64,000 nt of DNA from Emticicia sp051209875 (lineage in GTDB: Bacteria > Bacteroidota > Bacteroidia > Cytophagales > Spirosomataceae): positions 5,580,001 to 5,644,000 of the forward strand of contig NZ_JBNTQY010000001.1 in assembly GCF_051209875.1 (NCBI RefSeq), given 5' to 3'. The number at the start of each line of letters is the position of its first letter. Positions within the stretch are counted from its first letter, which is position 1. The notes beneath the pieces are model-generated. The model did not search any database. It saw nothing but the letters and a program-made list of their open reading frames with translations, and had not been told where the DNA came from. A program made the translations under genes and the position numbers. Positions 47,936 through 58,008 of the stretch are shown piece after piece.

Positions 47936-50434
47936 TTATACCAGCACAACGTCCAAAGGTACTACTGGTGTTTCTTTCTTTTCTTCTGGCAAGATAAAAT
48001 GCAAGGGATTTTTAACTTTTTCATCTAAAAGAGCAATTTCAAGCACTTCTTCTACATAATCCACATAGTGGAAAGTGAGTCCTTGTGTATAAGTCTCGCC
48101 AACTTCTTCTACATCTTTACGGTTTTTATAACACATAATAATGTCTTTTATTCCTGCACGTTTGGCGGCTAAAATTTTCTCTTTTATTCCTCCTACTGGA
48201 AGTACTTTCCCACGAAGGGTAATTTCTCCAGTCATCGCTGTATTTGGCTTAATCTTGCGTTGCGTAAACATTGAAGCCATTGATGTGAGCATGGTAATTC
48301 CTGCCGAAGGACCATCTTTTGGTACAGCTCCTTGTGGAACGTGTACATGAAGATCATAATTTTGGAAAATTCTATAATCAATACCAATATTATCAGCATG
48401 AGATTTTAGATAAGAAAGTGCCGTTATGGCCGACTCTTTCATTACATCGCCCAGTTGTCCAGAAAGAGTAATTTGTCCTTTCCCTCGACTCAAACTTGAC
48501 TCAATAAAAAGAATATCTCCACCCACCGAAGTCCAAGCCAGACCAGTTACAACCCCTGGCACATCATTTCCTTCATACAAATCTCTATCAAAAATAACAC
48601 CACCGAGCAGCTTTTCTACGTGTTCGGCTTTGATGGTTTTAGGATAACTTTCCTCCATTGCAATTGATTTTGCAATTTTTCTAACCAATGAACCTATTTG
48701 TTGCTCCAAACGACGCACGCCTGACTCACGAGTATAGCCCTCAATTACTTTTTGAATAGCCTTATCATCAATTTTCAAATCTTTTGCTTTGATTCCATGC
48801 TGCTCCAATTGCTTTGGAAAAAGGTGTTTTCTTGCTATTTCGATTTTTTCCTCAACAGTATAGCCAGAAATTTCAATGATTTCCATTCTATCTCGCAATG
48901 GCCCTTGAATAGTATCAAGCGAGTTGGCAGTTGCTATAAAAAGTACTTTAGATAGATCGAAATCAACTTCTAAGTAATTATCTTTGAAAGCATTGTTTTG
49001 CTCTGGGTCAAGCACTTCGAGCAGTGCCGAAGACGGGTCGCCACGGTGGTCACGGTTGATTTTATCAATCTCATCTAAAACAAACACTGGATTGGATGAT
49101 CTTGCCTTTTGAAGATTAACAATCAATTTACCTGGCATCGCACCGATATATGTTTTACGGTGTCCTCTAATTTCTGCTTCATCATGCAAGCCACCCAAAG
49201 ACATTCTGACATAGTTTCGACCTAAAGCTTTGGCTATTGATTTTCCAAGAGAAGTTTTTCCAACACCTGGAGGGCCATAAAGACACAAAATAGGTGCTTT
49301 CATATCACTTCTCAACTTTAATACTGCCAAATACTCAATGATACGCTCTTTTACTTTTTCAAGTCCTGCGTGGTCAGTATCAAGAATTTTTTTGGCACGC
49401 TTCAAATCAAAATTATCTTTTGTGAATTCATTCCAAGGCAAATCGACCATTGTTTCCGCATAATTCAACGACACACCATATTCAGGAGCCATAGAATTCA
49501 TGCGTAAAATTTTGTTTAATTCTTTATTAAAATGGTCATTTGCTTCTTTAGTCCACTTCTTTTTTGCTCCTTTTGCACGCAATTTCTCTACCTCTTGGTC
49601 AGGAGATTCCATACCTAACTCTTCTTGCAAAACTTTTATTTGCTGACGCAAATAGTATTCACGTTGTTGCTGGTCAATATCAATGCTTGCTTTGCTCTGA
49701 ATATCTCTTTTGATTTCCAACAATTGAATTTCTTTCATCATGTGTTCGAGTAGCTTGTGGGCTTGCTCTCCCCCATCAAATGTTTCTAAAAGCAATTGTT
49801 TTTCGCTGATTTCAATATTTAGATTTGATGATAAGAAGTGCGTCAAGAAACTTGGGCTATCAATATTACTGATGGCCATTTGAGCATCACGAGGAATATC
49901 AGGATTCAGATTCAAAATTTTGTAGGCAGCCTCTTTTAAACTTTGAATCAAAGCCTTAACTTCTTTCTTGCGAACATTGGGAAAGTTTTCTGAAATATAC
50001 TTCACTTTTGCACTCAAATGAGGCTCGGTTTGGGTATATTCTAATACTTCAAAACGGCGACGTCCTTGAATAATAACCGTTACATTACCATCAGGCAAAA
50101 CAATCATTTTCAAAATATGAGCTATTGTCCCTACCTTAAAAAGGTCTTCGGGTGTAGGTTCATTGGGCGTATGACGTACTTGTGCTACCACTCCGACGGT
50201 TCGGTCGGTTCGGTAGGCTTTTTTTACCATTTTAATAAATTTCGACCGTGTTACGGTTACAGGAATAACAATTCCAGGAAATAAAACGGTATTTCTTAAA
50301 GATAATAAAGCCAAATCAGTTGGCAGATTATCTTCGTTTTCCATCACTTCATCTGGCGAAGAAATTTCTATCATTTCAACGTTTTCAACATCTTGTCTTG
50401 CCATTACGAGTTTTGAGAATGTATCTCTATTCAT
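47936..50434 (-). CDS. lon: ATP-dependent protease Lon
   Basis: 832 residues, a LonA with the usual order. The N-terminal substrate-binding domain (about 40-240) begins LALLSLRNTVLFPGIVIPVT; the AAA+ module has Walker A GPPGVGKTSLGKSIA and Walker B VFVLDEIDKI; the protease domain has the catalytic Ser710 (PKDGPSAGITM) and Lys753 (GGIKEKILAAKRAG). It degrades damaged and regulatory proteins in the cytoplasm. The start used is the first ATG (MNRDTFSKLVMARQ). No CIRCE-like or other heat-shock operator was recognised upstream. Confidence 0.97.
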   Translation of the reverse strand: MNRDTFSKLVMARQDVENVEMIEISSPDEVMENEDNLPTDLALLSLRNTVLFPGIVIPVTVTRSKFIKMVKKAYRTDRTVGVVAQVRHTPNEPTPEDLFKVGTIAHILKMIVLPDGNVTVIIQGRRRFEVLEYTQTEPHLSAKVKYISENFPNVRKKEVKALIQSLKEAAYKILNLNPDIPRDAQMAISNIDSPSFLTHFLSSNLNIEISEKQLLLETFDGGEQAHKLLEHMMKEIQLLEIKRDIQSKASIDIDQQQREYYLRQQIKVLQEELGMESPDQEVEKLRAKGAKKKWTKEANDHFNKELNKILRMNSMAPEYGVSLNYAETMVDLPWNEFTKDNFDLKRAKKILDTDHAGLEKVKERIIEYLAVLKLRSDMKAPILCLYGPPGVGKTSLGKSIAKALGRNYVRMSLGGLHDEAEIRGHRKTYIGAMPGKLIVNLQKARSSNPVFVLDEIDKINRDHRGDPSSALLEVLDPEQNNAFKDNYLEVDFDLSKVLFIATANSLDTIQGPLRDRMEIIEISGYTVEEKIEIARKHLFPKQLEQHGIKAKDLKIDDKAIQKVIEGYTRESGVRRLEQQIGSLVRKIAKSIAMEESYPKTIKAEHVEKLLGGVIFDRDLYEGNDVPGVVTGLAWTSVGGDILFIESSLSRGKGQITLSGQLGDVMKESAITALSYLKSHADNIGIDYRIFQNYDLHVHVPQGAVPKDGPSAGITMLTSMASMFTQRKIKPNTAMTGEITLRGKVLPVGGIKEKILAAKRAGIKDIIMCYKNRKDVEEVGETYTQGLTFHYVDYVEEVLEIALLDEKVKNPLHFILPEEKKETPVVPLDVVLV

Positions 50435-50836
50435 TATATCCCTTTATAATTTGACCGTTGATTTGAAACTGACCTTTTGATTTCGCTGATTATCAGAGGA
50501 GTCTTTATTATCTAATTTTAATAACGGATTTGATTGATGTGTAATTTTGCTTAGTTGTAAATTATCGTAATATTTCATGAGTAAGGGTCGCCTTACTATC
50601 TGCCAGAATGTCAGAGTGAAAGTACAAAACGTTTCTGACAATCAAAATATTTCTTGGAGAATTTAATTGGTCAATACTCATGCCAAGCATATAAACATGG
50701 CAGTTTGGCAGGAAAATATTATTGAGTGGTTATTTTTTATGTCAAAACCTGTAAGGTTTGAGTGACCCCGTCTTTTCAGACCTTACAGGTTTTTATGAGA
50801 TGTTATATTTACTCAGAAGAAAAACTAAACCATTAC
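50435..50836. other. 402-bp intergenic region between lon and GH28 genes
   Basis: It contains the lon promoter region and, at 50744-50794, a palindrome that probably ends the GH28 transcript. A 65-codon frame on the minus strand (50444-50641) starts with a non-ATG codon and lacks protein-like composition; I do not call it. No RNA gene seen. Confidence 0.6.
50744..50794 (-). terminator. Palindrome (AACCTGTAAGGT type) after GH28 gene
   Basis: Arms AAAACCTGTAAGGT (50744-50757) and ACCTTACAGGTTTT (50781-50794 within 50780-50794) around a loop of about 22 nt. A-tract and T-tract flank the stem. It lies about 45 bp past the GH28 stop on the minus strand. Confidence 0.65.
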
Positions 50837-52165
50837 CTACTCCACAAAGGAGTTATTAACCTTTACATTTTTCAAGGTAAAACCATTTACAATATCTTTA
50901 TTGATTGAGGCATTTTTGGTCTCGATTATAAGGTTTTCAAATTTAAAATTCGATAAACGGTCATTCTCCGTAATAGCAACATCGTAGAAAACATTGCATT
51001 TCAATTCTATGTTTTTCAAGGTAATATGATCAGAATATGAAAGGGGAATGTCTTTACGACCTTGCAAATCAAAAAACTGTGTCCATGGCTTCACATAAAT
51101 GAGGCTATTGGCTTGACCTTTGATATTTTCTACCAAAATATATTCATACAATTGCGGGGTATCTGGTCGCATTTTTAGCCATAAAACCCTCGTTGCTTCA
51201 TTTACAAAACAATTTCGCATGATAATATTTTTATTATGAATGGCTTCGCTACCGCAAGTAAGAGCCGAATGACAAAAACCAAACTCACAATTTTCGATAA
51301 CAATATTCGTATTTTCCCCATTACTCGGAATCAAATCTGCCCAAGGACCTTTGCCACCTTTTAAAGCAATGGCATCATCATTGACCGACATATAACAGCC
51401 TTTAATTAACACATTCGAGCAAACATCAAGGTCGATTGCATCAGTACTGGGAGCTTTCACGGGTTGATGTGGTGAAAAAATATGTACATCCAAAATCTTT
51501 ACAAAATTACATTGGTAGTAATGACTCGTCCAAAAGCCAGAATTGTGCAATTTTACATCTTGAATCTGAACATTATTTGATAGCCAAATAAATACCAAAC
51601 GTGGTCGAGAAACTTCAAGATTGGTACAATTAGGATTTTCTTTTCTTCTTTGCCAGAAAGCTTCCCAATAATGTAAACCATTTCCATCAATTGTTCCTTT
51701 TCCTGAAATTGTGAAGCCATTCACTCGATAAGCATTCACTAAAGCAGGAAAATAGTCAAGACTTTGCCCTTCCATTCTTGAAGGCATTTTTGGATAATCA
51801 GCAATATTATCAGAACCTTTCAATACAGCACCTTCTGCAAGATAAAGATGGGTTTTTGGTTTAAAAAATAAAGCTCCGCTTAAATATACCCCTTTTGGAA
51901 TAATCACTACTCCACCACCATTTTTTGCAGCTTCATCAATCGTTTGCTGAATAGTGACTGTTTGTAACACAGTACTATCTTGTATTGCACCAAAACTTGT
52001 AATAACATATTGTTTACCTAATTGATTGAGTGCTATTTTGCTCGAATCAGAAAACCACTTCGACATCACACTACCATCGGGGAAAACATTAACCGATTTT
52101 TTCTGGGCAAAAGCATGTCCGACTAAAACGAACATTCCGATGAAAATTACAAAGATTTTTTTCAT
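50837..52165 (-). CDS. Glycoside hydrolase family 28 (polygalacturonase-like), secreted
   Basis: 442 residues with signal peptide MKKIFVIFIGMFVLVGHAFA. Right-handed beta-helix of GH28: it opens VTIQQTIDEAAKNGGGVVII, and contains ISGKGTIDGNGLHYWEAFWQ, then the catalytic motifs APSTDAIDLDVCSNV (NTD-like), YMSVNDDAIALKGGK (DD) and GFCHSALTCGSEAIH (GHG-like, here CHS), and TRVLWLKMRPD (RIK-like). It hydrolyses galacturonan or a rhamnogalacturonan-type pectic bond. It is divergent from the GH3-serine hydrolase gene (155 bp). Together with rhamnose mutarotase and gluconokinase in the window it hints at pectin use, but these are not clustered. Confidence 0.88.
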   Translation of the reverse strand: MKKIFVIFIGMFVLVGHAFAQKKSVNVFPDGSVMSKWFSDSSKIALNQLGKQYVITSFGAIQDSTVLQTVTIQQTIDEAAKNGGGVVIIPKGVYLSGALFFKPKTHLYLAEGAVLKGSDNIADYPKMPSRMEGQSLDYFPALVNAYRVNGFTISGKGTIDGNGLHYWEAFWQRRKENPNCTNLEVSRPRLVFIWLSNNVQIQDVKLHNSGFWTSHYYQCNFVKILDVHIFSPHQPVKAPSTDAIDLDVCSNVLIKGCYMSVNDDAIALKGGKGPWADLIPSNGENTNIVIENCEFGFCHSALTCGSEAIHNKNIIMRNCFVNEATRVLWLKMRPDTPQLYEYILVENIKGQANSLIYVKPWTQFFDLQGRKDIPLSYSDHITLKNIELKCNVFYDVAITENDRLSNFKFENLIIETKNASINKDIVNGFTLKNVKVNNSFVE

Positions 52166-52320
52166 TCTTATTTTTTTGAGCTATCAAATTACTGGGTAAA
52201 TATATGATAATTCTTGAATTTTAAATTCCTGTACTGTCGGCTTTAACTAAACGCAGGTTTTTTGCTGTTTTTTTATTTACTTTGAGTAACGGTTCACTAA
52301 TCATCAAACCCAAAGCATTA

Positions 52321-55300
52321 ATGAAAAAAGTACTTCTTGTTTTCCTCTTACTTATCAACACTTTATCAAGTTTTGCACAAAAAGAGCCTGATTTTTTAAC
52401 AAACTATAATAAACGTTGGGTTGACTCAGTTTTTTCGAGTTTAACATTGGACGAAAAAATTGGTCAATTACTTATGCCTCGTGGTAATACTTCAGGCAAA
52501 CCTCATGATATTGAAAAACTAAAACGTTGGGTAAGCGATAATCGCATTGGCGGAATTGTGATGTTTGCCGCCCCGCCAACGGTACAAGCCCGCATAGTGA
52601 ATGAATTGCAAGCTTTATCGAAAGTGCCATTACTCATTGGAATGGATTTAGAATGGGGCTTGGCAATGCGTTTAGATAGTACAGTTCGTTTTCCTTATCA
52701 AATGACGCTTGGTGCCATGCAAGGCAACGAGAAATTGCTATATGAAATGGGTGTTGAAGTAGGAAAACAATGCCGCCGAATGGGTGTTCATATCAATTAT
52801 GCTCCTGTGGTTGATGTCAATATTAATCCAAATAATCCGGTTATCAATTTTCGTTCGTTTGGTGAAAACCAAGAAGATGTAGCTAATAAAGCTCTCGCAT
52901 ATATGCAAGGTATGAATAGTGAACATTTGCTTACTTCGGCGAAACATTTCCCAGGACACGGCGATACAGGCGTTGATTCGCACTTTGATTTACCCTTGAT
53001 TCCGCACGACCGTAAACGCTTAGATGAAGTTGAATTTTACCCCTATAAAAAACTGATAGACAATGGTTTAAGTGGCATTATGACTTCTCACCTGAGTGTT
53101 CCAGTACTGGATACTACTAAGAATTTGGCAGCAACTTTTTCTAAAAGAATCGTTACTGATATTTTACGCAAAGACTTGCACTTCAAAGGTTTGACTTTTA
53201 CGGATGCAATGGACATGGAAGGTGCAATCAAATATTTCTCAAAAGGACAGGCAAATGTGCGAGCGGTTTTAGCGGGAAATGATATTTTAGAAACCTTTGA
53301 AGATGCAGGAGGAGCCATTTTAGCGATTAAAGCGGCCATTGCCAACAAAGAGATTTCGATAGAAGAAATTGATTTTCGAGTTCGTAAAATATTAATGGCA
53401 AAATCTTGGGTTGGTCTTGATAAATACCGCCCGACAGAAATCAACAATTTGATTGCTGATTTGAACACTACGAAATCAGATTTATTGAATCGTCAATTGG
53501 CAGAAGCAAGCATTACTTTAGTCAAAAATGATGATAAAATACTGCCTATCAAAGATTTGACTAAACGTATGGCTAGCGTTTCGATTGATGCGATACAACC
53601 GACGGCTTTTCAGAAAATGACAGATAACTATACCACAATCAGCCATTTTCTACTTCCTCCAAATGCCGCAGATTCGAGCATCAATAAGGTTTTGGAACAA
53701 ACCAAAGATTATGATTTGATTTTGGTAAGCCTACACCTTAATAATATTCGTCCTGCCGCTAAATATGGCGTTACAGATGCCAATAAAAAAGCATTGAAAG
53801 CTCTTGTCAATACAGGAAAAGCCATCACAACAATCTTCGGGAATCCTTACTCGCTTGATAAGTTTGAAGATTTAGAAAAGTCGAAAGCTATCGTAATGGC
53901 TTATCAGCTAACCAATTATATGGAAGATGCTGCTGCTCAAGCTATTTTTGGAGCAATTACAATCGTTGGAAAATTACCTGTTTCTATCAACTCTATTTAT
54001 AAATATGGAAAAGGTGAAAACACCCAATCGCTTGGCCGATTGGCTTATGGAATTCCAGAAATGGTTGGACTTGATGGAGCTGAATTAAATCGCCGAATCG
54101 ACTCAGTAATTAATCTCGGACTCAGAGAAAAAGCCTATCCTGGTGCAACAATGGAAGTTGCCAAAGATGGTCGTGTGATTTATCAAAAAGCTTTTGGATT
54201 TCATACTTATGAAGCTGCAAACAATGCTTCTTCTACAAGCAATGAGGTGAAATTCAAGTCAGATAACAAAAATGATGTAATGGACGAAGCGGTGAAAAAA
54301 TCAAATATATCAAGCAAATCAAACACTACAACGACATTAGCCAAAGGTACTGCCCGCCTAACTGACCTCTACGACCTTGCTTCTGTTACGAAGGTAAGCA
54401 CTTCTGCATTAGCTGTAATGCAATTGATGAGTGAGGGCAAGTTCGATTTAAATAAAAGTTTCAAAGATTATTATCCAGAGTTCGCCGATGGCAATAAAGC
54501 CAACCTACGTTTCCGTGATATGCTCACGCATAAATCGGGCTTAAAAGCTTGGATTTCTTTTTGGGTGGATTGCATAGACTCCGTAAAAACTATAAAAAAC
54601 AGTGTTGTTTTCAAAGAAAAATATGCTTCTCAATACAAAAAGAAACTTTTTATGAGCAAGAAAAAGTATAATTTGCTGCTTGCTAAAGCCATTAAGGAAA
54701 ATAAAAATCTTTGGAAAGATTGTCTTTCTCCAAGCACCATGGTTTGGAAACCAAACACCTTTTCCACCAAACAATCAGCCGATTTTTCAGTGCAAGTTGC
54801 CGATACACTTTGGCTGCATAAAGATTATAGAAAAACGATTTTTGATGCCATCGAAAACTCACCTGTGAAGCCCGAACAAGGTTATGTTTATAGCGATTTG
54901 CATTATTATACTTATCCAACTTTTATCGCTAATTTGGTGGGTATGCCGTGGGAAGATTATTTGAAGAAAACATACCGCAATATTGGAGCTAACTCTTTGA
55001 CTTACAATCCTTTACGCTTTTATTCTAAAGATAAAATTGCACCTTCAGAGCATGATACTTTATTTAGAAAAACATTGATTCATGGATTTGTACATGATGA
55101 AGGTGCTGCTATGCTAAATGGCATTTCGGGACATGCTGGACTTTTTGGCAATGTCAATGATTTGACGAAGCTAATGCAAATGTATTTACAAAAAGGAAGC
55201 TACGGCGGCACACAATTTATCAAACCAGAAGTGATTGCTAAATGTACGAAGTACCAATTCCCAGAACTCAAAAATCGCCGTGCCATTGCCTTTGATAAAT

Positions 55301-55524
55301 TAGATTTCAATCCAAAAATATCAAATGGGCCGCAATCAGCTTCGCCCGAAAGTTATGGACATTCTGGCTTTACCGGAACTTTTGTTTGGGTTGACCCAAA
55401 ATATAATTTGGTTTATACATTTTTATGTAATCGAGTTTACCCAACTCGTGACAATGTAAAAATAAGCACCTTAAATATCAGAACAGAACTGGGTGAGCAG
55501 CTTTATAAAGTGATTAAGAAATAA
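52321..55524 (+). CDS. GH3 (NagZ-like) glycosidase fused to a serine hydrolase domain
   Basis: 1067 residues from the ATG at 52321, which opens a signal peptide (MKKVLLVFLLLINTLSSFAQ). Residues about 25-380 form a GH3 barrel with the NagZ signature KHFPGHGDTGVDSH (208-221; His in the Asp-His acid/base loop) and nucleophile Asp295 (LTFTDAMDMEG). About 390-580 is the GH3 C-terminal alpha/beta domain. From about 590 a beta-lactamase-related domain follows, with SVTK at 688-691 and YSD (YVYSDLHYYTY) where YSN is usual. Between lies a Ser/Thr/Lys-rich insert (about 632-677). A periplasmic enzyme removing GlcNAc from muropeptides, with a partner esterase, amidase or D,D-peptidase activity, is likely. 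Confidence 0.9.
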   Translation: MKKVLLVFLLLINTLSSFAQKEPDFLTNYNKRWVDSVFSSLTLDEKIGQLLMPRGNTSGKPHDIEKLKRWVSDNRIGGIVMFAAPPTVQARIVNELQALSKVPLLIGMDLEWGLAMRLDSTVRFPYQMTLGAMQGNEKLLYEMGVEVGKQCRRMGVHINYAPVVDVNINPNNPVINFRSFGENQEDVANKALAYMQGMNSEHLLTSAKHFPGHGDTGVDSHFDLPLIPHDRKRLDEVEFYPYKKLIDNGLSGIMTSHLSVPVLDTTKNLAATFSKRIVTDILRKDLHFKGLTFTDAMDMEGAIKYFSKGQANVRAVLAGNDILETFEDAGGAILAIKAAIANKEISIEEIDFRVRKILMAKSWVGLDKYRPTEINNLIADLNTTKSDLLNRQLAEASITLVKNDDKILPIKDLTKRMASVSIDAIQPTAFQKMTDNYTTISHFLLPPNAADSSINKVLEQTKDYDLILVSLHLNNIRPAAKYGVTDANKKALKALVNTGKAITTIFGNPYSLDKFEDLEKSKAIVMAYQLTNYMEDAAAQAIFGAITIVGKLPVSINSIYKYGKGENTQSLGRLAYGIPEMVGLDGAELNRRIDSVINLGLREKAYPGATMEVAKDGRVIYQKAFGFHTYEAANNASSTSNEVKFKSDNKNDVMDEAVKKSNISSKSNTTTTLAKGTARLTDLYDLASVTKVSTSALAVMQLMSEGKFDLNKSFKDYYPEFADGNKANLRFRDMLTHKSGLKAWISFWVDCIDSVKTIKNSVVFKEKYASQYKKKLFMSKKKYNLLLAKAIKENKNLWKDCLSPSTMVWKPNTFSTKQSADFSVQVADTLWLHKDYRKTIFDAIENSPVKPEQGYVYSDLHYYTYPTFIANLVGMPWEDYLKKTYRNIGANSLTYNPLRFYSKDKIAPSEHDTLFRKTLIHGFVHDEGAAMLNGISGHAGLFGNVNDLTKLMQMYLQKGSYGGTQFIKPEVIAKCTKYQFPELKNRRAIAFDKLDFNPKISNGPQSASPESYGHSGFTGTFVWVDPKYNLVYTFLCNRVYPTRDNVKISTLNIRTELGEQLYKVIKK

Positions 55525-55526
55525 TG

Positions 55527-55566
55527 AAAAAAGACTCGGCAAGAATTATCTTGCCGAGTCTTTTTT
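55527..55566. terminator. Bidirectional terminator between GH3 fusion and TonB receptor genes
   Basis: Perfect 18-bp stem (AAAAAAGACTCGGCAAGA with its reverse complement) around ATTA, flanked by A and T runs. The strongest hairpin in the window, in a convergent gap. Confidence 0.95.
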
Positions 55567-55569
55567 TAC

Positions 55570-58008
55570 TTAAAACTCCCAAATTAAACCAAGTCCTGGG
55601 GTTACGCTGGCAGTTGCATCTGCTAATATCAATGGTTTGGCATTTGAACCATTGGGATTAAGTGCTTTTCCATCAGTTGTAGCAAAACCTGAGTTATCAG
55701 CAGTTCGCTCAAAAGTATAACTTGGAAAAGATGGATTTTTTGCTAAAAGAGCATTTTGAATATCAAAATAAAAATCAAAACTCTGCTTACGGAAGTTGAT
55801 TTTTTTGTCAATTCTGAAATCAAATTGACTGAAGTTCTTCAAACGTAAAGTATTCAATTTTGAATAATCAAACAAGCCAACGCCCAAAGTTGCATAATTT
55901 TTTTGAGATGCTTCCAAATCGAACGGCGTATAAGGAGCTCCACCATAAAAACGAAATTTCCCACCTAATTCCCAACCTTTCTTAAATTTACGTCCAACTT
56001 GCAATGCTACCAAATGACGGCTATCCCATGCTGATGAGACAAACTTGCCATCTTTTCCAGAAAATTGACTCCAAAATAGAGTATAAGAAAATACGGCAAA
56101 CAGATTTTTTTGGAGTTTTTGTTGAGCAAAAAACTCAACTCCGTAGGCTTTTCCTTTACCAATGCTTTCAATTTTTTCGTTGCCAATGGCTCCATATTCT
56201 CCTCCTTGATTAGCCAATGAAATACCATCACGAGCTGAAACTGCGTAGTTATTATACTTTTTGTAGAAACCTTCTAATGTAAAACGTGTGGAAGGACGAG
56301 GAATAAATTCTAAGCCACTCACAAAATGGTCACTTTGTAAATATTTATTGTCTTTATTAACCAAAGTTCCTGCATTGTCTCGAAAACCTAAAACGGTATA
56401 AATTGGGAGTTTATAGTATCGCCCAAGTGAGGCATTTAGTCTCCATTTGTCGGCAAAACCATAACTCGCCGCTGCTCTCGGACTTAAAGTTTTAAGTGGA
56501 TTCATTCCTCCATTGGTAAAACTATTCATATCAGTCCTGATTCCTGCTGAAATGCTGAGACGTTCATCATAGAACTTACGAGAAACTTGTCCGAAAGCAC
56601 CAAATTTAAAAAAATCAACGGCAGTTTTAAATCTAAAAGCAACTTCAGGTTGAATGATATTGCCTTTTTCATCACGCAATTCTTTTCTTAAGCGATTATA
56701 TAAATCGGCATTATATTTCACAAATTGGCTGCTGACACCGTACGAATATTCCCATTTGTCAACAAACTTATTCACATCAATTCTCAGTTTATTTTCAATT
56801 TCTTGTGATTTTGTATTGAAAGTAATCAAACCTTTTGACTCTTGCTTGCCATCTTCGTATTTTTCAAGTGAGTTATCATACATATTTCTACTCAAAGAAA
56901 CATTCATATACCCATTTTCAAGCAATCTTTTTAGTGTGAAACCTACAGTATAATTCCACTGATTAATGTAAGGAAAAGCACGTAAAATATATTCTTTGCT
57001 TGGTGATGATTCTTTCGGCACACCAAAGTAAAATTTATCAATTGCTCCTAATCCAATCGCTGTTAGGGTTGTTTTTGCGTTGATTCTATGCGTGACTTTA
57101 TATTGAAAATCCCAATAATTAGGTCGAATCGGCAAATCAATCAGTTGAAATAAGTATTGCAGATATGAGCGACGAGCTGAAACCAAATAGGTTGTTTTTT
57201 TAGAAAGCGGCCCTTCAAAAGTGGCGGCAGCTTCGGTTGAACTCACACGGAAATTACCTTGAAAATTATCTTTATTTCCATCTCGTTGCTTAAATTGTAG
57301 CACTGACGACAGAGCATTATCATATTTTGCATTAAAACTGCTTGATGAAAGTGTGGCATCTTCGATAAACGAAACATTCAAAATACCTGTCGGCCCACCC
57401 GCACTTCCTTGTGTAGAAAAGTGATTAATTACTGGCACTTCTATTCCATCGAGGTAATACACATTTTCATTGGGAGCTCCACCTCGAATAATAATATCAT
57501 TGCGAAATGCTCCGCCGCCACTTGTTCCACCAACCCCAGGTAAAACTTGAATAACTTGCGAAATATCAAAATTGCCTCCTGGATTATTTTTAATTTCCTC
57601 TGTTGAAAGTTTTTGAATCGAATTGGGTGTTTCAGTTGATGCCACTGAAACTGAACGATTTACAATCACTTGTACTTCATTGAGCTGTTTGGAATCTTCT
57701 TCCATCAAAAAGTTAATAATATTGGCATTTCCCGAAGAAACTATAATATTGAATTTTAAGACTTCTTTATATCCAACATAAGTAGCCTTTAAATTATAAC
57801 TTCCTGTTGGAATACCTGAGATTTTAAAGTTTCCATCAACATCACTTTGAGAACCTTTTTGTGTGCCTTCGACTTGAATAGTCACACCAATGAGTGGTTC
57901 TTGAGTGCGGCGGTCTTTAATCGTTCCCTGAATTTCACCTGTGCGTTGGGCTTGTGCAATACCTAAAGAGAAAAGAGTAAAACTTAATAGAATGAATAAC
58001 TTTTGCAT
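55570..58008 (-). CDS. TonB-dependent receptor with carboxypeptidase-regulatory-like domain
   Basis: 812 residues. Signal peptide MQKLFILLSFTLFSLGIAQA; a CarboxypepD_reg-like domain at about 22-110 (GEIQGTIKDRRTQEPLIGVT, GNFKISGIPTGSYNLKATYV); a plug at about 120-230 (TPNSIQKLSTEEIKNNPGGN, RNDIIIRGGAPNENVYYLDG); then a barrel ending GLGLIWEF with terminal Phe. It lacks the SusC box and has no SusD partner, so it imports a small ligand such as a metal chelate, vitamin or peptide rather than a SusD-bound glycan. A divergent MarR-type gene 211 bp upstream may regulate it. Confidence 0.93.
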   Translation of the reverse strand: MQKLFILLSFTLFSLGIAQAQRTGEIQGTIKDRRTQEPLIGVTIQVEGTQKGSQSDVDGNFKISGIPTGSYNLKATYVGYKEVLKFNIIVSSGNANIINFLMEEDSKQLNEVQVIVNRSVSVASTETPNSIQKLSTEEIKNNPGGNFDISQVIQVLPGVGGTSGGGAFRNDIIIRGGAPNENVYYLDGIEVPVINHFSTQGSAGGPTGILNVSFIEDATLSSSSFNAKYDNALSSVLQFKQRDGNKDNFQGNFRVSSTEAAATFEGPLSKKTTYLVSARRSYLQYLFQLIDLPIRPNYWDFQYKVTHRINAKTTLTAIGLGAIDKFYFGVPKESSPSKEYILRAFPYINQWNYTVGFTLKRLLENGYMNVSLSRNMYDNSLEKYEDGKQESKGLITFNTKSQEIENKLRIDVNKFVDKWEYSYGVSSQFVKYNADLYNRLRKELRDEKGNIIQPEVAFRFKTAVDFFKFGAFGQVSRKFYDERLSISAGIRTDMNSFTNGGMNPLKTLSPRAAASYGFADKWRLNASLGRYYKLPIYTVLGFRDNAGTLVNKDNKYLQSDHFVSGLEFIPRPSTRFTLEGFYKKYNNYAVSARDGISLANQGGEYGAIGNEKIESIGKGKAYGVEFFAQQKLQKNLFAVFSYTLFWSQFSGKDGKFVSSAWDSRHLVALQVGRKFKKGWELGGKFRFYGGAPYTPFDLEASQKNYATLGVGLFDYSKLNTLRLKNFSQFDFRIDKKINFRKQSFDFYFDIQNALLAKNPSFPSYTFERTADNSGFATTDGKALNPNGSNAKPLILADATASVTPGLGLIWEF

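Noticed and set aside
50444..50641. 65-codon minus-strand ORF between lon and the GH28 gene
   Set aside because: Non-ATG start, no family motif, and it occupies the likely lon promoter region.
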